Shown here: piece after piece, positions 60,497-64,000 of the stretch
Position numbering within the stretch: position 1 is the first letter of the stretch
Layout: the number at the start of each line of letters is the position of its first letter
Notes under the pieces: model-generated
Told to the model about the DNA's origin: nothing
The model's database searches: none
Seen by the model: only the letters and a program-made list of their open reading frames with translations
Made by a program: the position numbers and the translations under genes
NCBI GenBank assembly: GCA_016124755.1
Contig: WGNA01000005.1
Location: forward strand, 242,684 to 306,683
DNA length: 64,000 bases
From: Bacteroidota bacterium
GTDB lineage: Bacteria > Bacteroidota > Bacteroidia > NS11-12g > UBA9320
Reading direction: 5' to 3'

Positions 60497-61615
60497 TTAA
60501 AGTTTATTAGAAACTATGGGAAGAATCCTGTTCTTCCATTCCGCAAATTCTCCTGAAATAATCTTGGATCTGGCTTCGCGAACCAGCCACAAATAAAACA
60601 TGAGGTTTTGCCTGCTTGCAATCTGTGCTGATAAATACTCGCCTGAAATTGTTAAATGTCTCAGATACGCTTTAGAATAATCGGGTGTTAAAACCGGGTC
60701 AACCGGATCAAAGTCTTGTTCCCACTGTTTATTACGCATATTCATGATTCCCTGCGTGGTAAAAATTTGCCCATTACGAGCATTACGGGTTGGCATCACA
60801 CAGTCGAACATATCGATTCCGAGCGCAATGCATTCAAGAATATTTGCCGGAGTACCCACTCCCATCAAATATCTCGGTTTGTCTTTAGGAAGAATACTGC
60901 AAACCAGATCAGTCATGGAATACATATCTTCGTGGGGTTCACCGACGCTCAATCCTCCGATTGCATAACCGTCTGTTTCGTGTTTCAAAACATATTCAGC
61001 ACTTCGTTTTCGTAACTCGGGATACACCGAACCCTGCACAATCGGAAAAAGACTTTGCTGATGATCATAACGTGGTTCGGTTTCATTCATGCGATTCACA
61101 CACCGGTCGAGCCAGCGATGGGTCATTTCCATCGATTTGGTTGCGTATTCCTTTTCACAAGGGTAAGGCGTGCATTCGTCAAACGCCATTATAATGTCTG
61201 CGCCAATTGTTCGCTGAACATCGATAACATTTTCAGGAGTAAATAAATGTTTGCTTCCGTCAATGTGACTTCTAAACAGCACGCCTTCTTCATTTATCTT
61301 TCTCTGATCGGAAATGGAATAGACCTGATAACCTCCGCTATCGGTTAAAAGTGCCCGGTCCCAGTTCATAAATTTATGAAGCCCACCTGCTTTCTGAAGA
61401 GTGTCGGTTCCGGGTCTGAGAAAAAGATGATAGGTATTTCCCAGAATGATGGGTGCATCTATTTCATCTTTAAGAATTTTCTGATCTACGGCTTTAACGG
61501 ATCCCAAAGTGCCAACCGGCATAAAAATCGGGGTCTCAATAATTCCATGATCCGTAGATAGCTGTCCGGCTCTGGCTGACGACCTGCTGTCTTTTGCGAC
61601 AAGTTCAAATTTCAT
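60497..61615 (-). CDS. tgt: tRNA-guanine transglycosylase (without zinc-site cysteines)
   Basis: 372 residues. TIM barrel with LLTDSGGYQVYS (general acid Asp), GGLSVGEPHEDM and MFDCVMPTRNARNGQIFT (nucleophile Asp). The C-terminal zinc site of most bacterial enzymes (CxCxxC ... H before RNYSRAYLRHL) is missing: the sequence runs DPVDPVLTPDYSKAYLRHL with no cysteine. The catalytic residues are intact, so an active Bacteroidota-type variant is expected. Inserts preQ1 at tRNA position 34. Five bases after the PorT-like gene. Confidence 0.94.
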   Translation of the reverse strand: MKFELVAKDSRSSARAGQLSTDHGIIETPIFMPVGTLGSVKAVDQKILKDEIDAPIILGNTYHLFLRPGTDTLQKAGGLHKFMNWDRALLTDSGGYQVYSISDQRKINEEGVLFRSHIDGSKHLFTPENVIDVQRTIGADIIMAFDECTPYPCEKEYATKSMEMTHRWLDRCVNRMNETEPRYDHQQSLFPIVQGSVYPELRKRSAEYVLKHETDGYAIGGLSVGEPHEDMYSMTDLVCSILPKDKPRYLMGVGTPANILECIALGIDMFDCVMPTRNARNGQIFTTQGIMNMRNKQWEQDFDPVDPVLTPDYSKAYLRHLTISGEYLSAQIASRQNLMFYLWLVREARSKIISGEFAEWKNRILPIVSNKL

Positions 61616-61620
61616 TGATT

Positions 61621-62328
61621 TTAGCCTTCGAAATGAAGGAAGAACTGAATCAGTTTTGGCGACATTCTCGACAAAGAACTCGCATAAAAATAGGGATCCT
61701 TCACTAATGAATTTCCGATTCCATTACTAATTCTGATTTCGGGTGAGAACTTAAAATACGGATAATAGAAATCGAAACCGGCTCCGACATCGTAACTGAA
61801 AGTTGCCGGTTGAAGAGCAACAATTGGTTTTGTATTACTGCGGTCTGTATTGATATCAGATGCAAAATCATAACGGTAAGTTGCACCTCCAACCCAATAG
61901 AATCGAGTGTTCCTGTTTCGTTTTGATTTGTATTTGATAAGGAGAGGAATTTCCATGTAAGTCGAATTCATCTTGGCAACTTTCACATCACCGCCTTTAA
62001 ACCGATACTCGAGGTGTCGCTCCACAAACTGAATATTCACCATAGTTCTGAAATCGAAATAATCAGAAATTCGGACATTCATGATTCCTCCAACCCCAAA
62101 TCCCGGAAAGCTCTGCGTATTAATCTGCTGAATGGTGTCGAAATCCATGAAGTTGGGAGCAGTTGTATATTTAAGTTTCCCCCAGTTCCCGATTATTGAA
62201 AACCCGAAATGAACTTTCTGGATGTCGTAAAGTGGATTGATTTCCTGTGCCGGCAGGATTTTGAAAAGACCTGTAATCATTAATAAGGAAAACAGGATTT
62301 TTTTCGATTTTGCCTTGAACTGTTTCAT
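61621..62328 (-). CDS. porT: PorT-like T9SS outer-membrane protein
   Basis: About 235 residues from ATG at 62326-62328, overlapping the ubiE stop by four bases; upstream in-frame ATGs lie inside ubiE. Signal peptide ending ILPAQ, then an eight-strand beta-barrel (VHFGFSIIGNWGKLKY, GFGVGGIMNVRISDYFDF, MEIPLLIKYKSKRNRN, FSPEIRISNGIGNSL). The ubiE-porT order is the one known for porT/sprT in Bacteroidota. PorT/SprT is needed for T9SS function. Confidence 0.87.
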   Translation of the reverse strand: MKQFKAKSKKILFSLLMITGLFKILPAQEINPLYDIQKVHFGFSIIGNWGKLKYTTAPNFMDFDTIQQINTQSFPGFGVGGIMNVRISDYFDFRTMVNIQFVERHLEYRFKGGDVKVAKMNSTYMEIPLLIKYKSKRNRNTRFYWVGGATYRYDFASDINTDRSNTKPIVALQPATFSYDVGAGFDFYYPYFKFSPEIRISNGIGNSLVKDPYFYASSLSRMSPKLIQFFLHFEG

Positions 62329-63071
62329 TTTGTAGCTACGTAGATTGAGCTGATTCCAAAGGTCAAACGTCTGCATTTTACGTCGGAGTATCCACACTTC
62401 TTCAGTATCTCAAGCAACTCGTTCCCTTCCGGAAAATGTTGCACAGACTCAGGCAAATATCGGTAGGCATCGGCATTACCGGAAAAAAGTTTCCCCCACA
62501 TCGGCAAGAGATATCGCGAATAGAAACCATACAGTTGTTTCATTGGAAAGGTGGAAGGTTTCGAAAATTCGAGAATTACAAGCCTTCCTCCACTCCTCAA
62601 AACCCTCAACATTTCTTTTAGTCCTTTCTCCAAATCTTCAAAATTCCTGACTCCGTAGGCAACTGTAACTGCATCATAAGAGTTGTCGGCATATTTGAGA
62701 TTCATGCTGTCGCCCTTCTCCAGTTCAATGTTTTTAATCCCAGAATCCCAGATTTTTTTTCTTCCGACTTCCAACATATTGGCTGATAAATCGACTCCGG
62801 TAATATGGTCCGGTTTCAGATCCAGACAAGCAATCGCCAAATCTCCGGTTCCGGTTGCAACATCCAGAATTTTTTTAGGTTGAAGATTCCTTAGTTCTTT
62901 CACAACTGCGGTTCTCCATTTCTTGTCGATACCAAAAGATAGAAAGTGATTTAAAAAATCATATCGATGTGAGATGCTGTCGAACATGGCCTCGATCTGG
63001 GCACTTTTCGATTCTTCCGAAGTATACGGTTTTACTTCCTTTCTCACAGATTCTGCAGTGGTGTGCGGCAT
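62325..63071 (-). CDS. ubiE: Demethylmenaquinone methyltransferase (UbiE/MenG)
   Basis: 248 residues from ATG at 63069-63071 (MPHTTAESVRKEVKPY). Class I SAM methyltransferase: MFDSISHRYDFLNHFLSFGIDKKWR, ILDVATGTGDLAIA (motif I), VTVAYGVRNFEDLEKGL, VILEFSKPS and FYSRYLLPMWGKLFSGNADAYRYLPES. Last step of menaquinone synthesis, supplying quinone for Nqr. The frame runs eight codons further upstream, where it would meet the engB promoter. Confidence 0.95.
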   Translation of the reverse strand: MPHTTAESVRKEVKPYTSEESKSAQIEAMFDSISHRYDFLNHFLSFGIDKKWRTAVVKELRNLQPKKILDVATGTGDLAIACLDLKPDHITGVDLSANMLEVGRKKIWDSGIKNIELEKGDSMNLKYADNSYDAVTVAYGVRNFEDLEKGLKEMLRVLRSGGRLVILEFSKPSTFPMKQLYGFYSRYLLPMWGKLFSGNADAYRYLPESVQHFPEGNELLEILKKCGYSDVKCRRLTFGISSIYVATK

Positions 63072-63077
63072 AAGATT

Positions 63078-63085
63078 TAAGTTTG
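63078..63085 (+). promoter_or_regulatory. Putative -7 promoter element of engB
   Basis: TAAGTTTG followed by CAAAT, 12 bases before the ATG at 63098, in the 26-bp divergent gap with ubiE. Confidence 0.5.
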
Positions 63086-63097
63086 CAAATATCACTG

Positions 63098-63700
63098 ATG
63101 ACCATTAAAACAGCAAAGTTTGAGTCTTCATTTGGAGATGTCAGCCAAATGGGGGAAAATAAAATACCTGAATTTGCCTTTATCGGCCGATCGAATGTGG
63201 GTAAGTCGAGTCTGATTAACATGCTGACCGGTCAGAAAGCACTAGCCAAAACTAGCTCAACTCCGGGGAAAACGCAGTCTATAAATCGGTTTTTAATAAA
63301 TGAATCCTGGTATCTGGTTGACCTACCGGGTTACGGATATGCAAAAGTTTCCAAGAAAAGCCGCGAGAAATTTGGCGACATGATTATGCGATATATGCTT
63401 GAACGCAAGCAATTGATCACAGCTTTTGTGCTGGTTGACATCCGCATAGATCCTCAGAAAATTGATTTAGAATTTATGGAATGGTGTGGTCTGGAGAGTA
63501 TTCCGTTTCAGATAATTTTCACGAAAGCCGATAAGATTAAAGCCAGTCAGGTTGAAATGAAACTTGAGATTTACCGGGCAACACTTCATGCAAATGGTTG
63601 GCAGGATTTCCCGGCTTTTTTTATCAGCAGTAGCAATACACAACAAGGGAAGGATGAAATTTCGGCTTATCTCGACTCACTTATTCCGCTTGAAATGTGA
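63098..63700 (+). CDS. engB: Ribosome biogenesis GTPase YsxC/EngB
   Basis: 200 residues from ATG at 63098 (MTIKTAKFESSFGD); a TTG five codons upstream overlaps the -7 element. G1 GRSNVGKSSLIN, G2/switch region SSTPGKTQSINRF, G3 DLPGYGYA, G4 FTKADK, all intact. Needed for late assembly of the 50S subunit. Divergent from ubiE. Confidence 0.95.
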   Translation: MTIKTAKFESSFGDVSQMGENKIPEFAFIGRSNVGKSSLINMLTGQKALAKTSSTPGKTQSINRFLINESWYLVDLPGYGYAKVSKKSREKFGDMIMRYMLERKQLITAFVLVDIRIDPQKIDLEFMEWCGLESIPFQIIFTKADKIKASQVEMKLEIYRATLHANGWQDFPAFFISSSNTQQGKDEISAYLDSLIPLEM

Positions 63701-63764
63701 ACAAAATGTTTCACCAGAACACAACGATTTCTATCAATTTTGTCCCCGATAAGCCACCATTGCT

Positions 63765-64000
63765 TTGACACTCAGTTTTATTCTGTTTCTCCTCTTCTGC
63801 CTGTTCGCCCTTATTCACATTGTGTTCTACCTGATGATGCTCACAGGTGTGTTCACCGATCGTCGATTACCGGCAGCCAGAAAAGACGGCGTATCTGTGA
63901 TCATCTGTGCCCGAAATAATCGCGAAGGGTTAGAAGAAAATCTGGATTCAATTCTTCGTCAGGATTATCATGATTTCGAAGTAATCGTTGTAAATGATGG
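63765..64000 (+). CDS. Family 2 glycosyltransferase (3' end cut off by the window)
   Basis: The frame is open from a TAA at 63750-63752 to the end of the window. The only reasonable start is TTG at 63765. An N-terminal membrane helix (SFILFLLFCLFALIHIVFYLMMLTG) is followed by VSVIICARNNREGLEENLDSIL and DFEVIVVNDG, the beginning of a GT-A fold. About 78 residues are visible; the acceptor and product cannot be read. Confidence 0.85.
   Translation, partial: MTLSFILFLLFCLFALIHIVFYLMMLTGVFTDRRLPAARKDGVSVIICARNNREGLEENLDSILRQDYHDFEVIVVND

Noticed and set aside
1-64000. CRISPR arrays, insertion sequences, prophage, tRNA or rRNA genes
   Set aside because: No regularly spaced repeats, transposase or integrase frames, or tRNA-like cloverleaf sequences were found.

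Overview
This window is ordinary chromosomal DNA of a member of the Bacteroidota. The strongest evidence is a large set of gliding/type IX secretion (T9SS) genes: gldE, gldD, gldK-L-M-N, two PorP/SprF-like genes and a PorT-like gene, with three secreted proteins that look like T9SS cargo. Supporting evidence is DUF4293, promoter octamers of the Bacteroidota type (TAnnTTTG), many TTG/GTG starts and few visible Shine-Dalgarno sequences. Two mevalonate-pathway-type genes (class II HMG-CoA reductase and type 2 IPP isomerase) fit a flavobacterial-type lineage better than Bacteroidales, but genus cannot be assigned from the sequence. I see no tRNA or rRNA gene, CRISPR array, insertion sequence or prophage.

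Layout. 1-5430 (minus): Na+-pumping NADH:quinone reductase operon nqrABCDEF, with nqrF cut by the window edge. 5578-10210 (minus): MFS transporter, a small monocistronic gene of unknown function with its own promoter and terminator, rlmH, RNase G, a 29-residue basic ribosomal-type protein missed by normal length cut-offs, a TPR protein and an HU-like protein. 10307-13784 (plus): mutY-ssb-gldE-gldD. 13809-16362 (minus): truB-ribF-M23/LysM peptidase in ATGA overlaps. 16479-18820 (plus): fni-mvaA. 18817-21889 (minus): a GT-C-like membrane protein and ftcD. 22015-33662 (minus): a roughly 11.6 kb same-strand array recF, DUF721, rpe, TonB-dependent receptor, two PorP/SprF paralogues and gldKLMN, closed by a strong intrinsic terminator. 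33713-35940 (plus): pdhA, TPR protein, ribH. 35959-45727 (minus): deoxynucleoside kinase, trpS, a CHASE2 protein and its secreted partner, two tandem LamG T9SS cargo proteins, an ABC exporter, truA and a thiolase. 45816-52490 (plus): DUF4293, a double ABC ATPase, a 526-bp non-coding gap with a strong candidate structured RNA, then rnr, polyprenyl synthase and lplA. 52702-64000: a barrel-like protein, nth, YceI lipoprotein, YciO/Sua5, sucC, a beta-helix T9SS cargo protein, then a minus-strand run ubiE-porT-tgt-four-helix-bundle-lptF/G, and plus-strand engB and a truncated glycosyltransferase.

How the parts fit. GldL/GldM form the T9SS motor, GldK/GldN the periplasmic ring, PorP/SprF and PorT are outer-membrane factors, GldD/GldE are accessory. 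The two LamG proteins and the beta-helix protein carry C-terminal sorting-domain features and would be exported by this machine. Nqr, sucC and pdhA are central energy metabolism. The items most worth a second look are the pseudoknotted RNA candidate at 48083-48204, the small gene at 6827-7060 whose terminator abuts the start codon of the next gene, the CHASE2 pair, a Tgt without zinc cysteines, and an extended promoter motif that in several places sits so close to the start codon that the mRNA should be leaderless.
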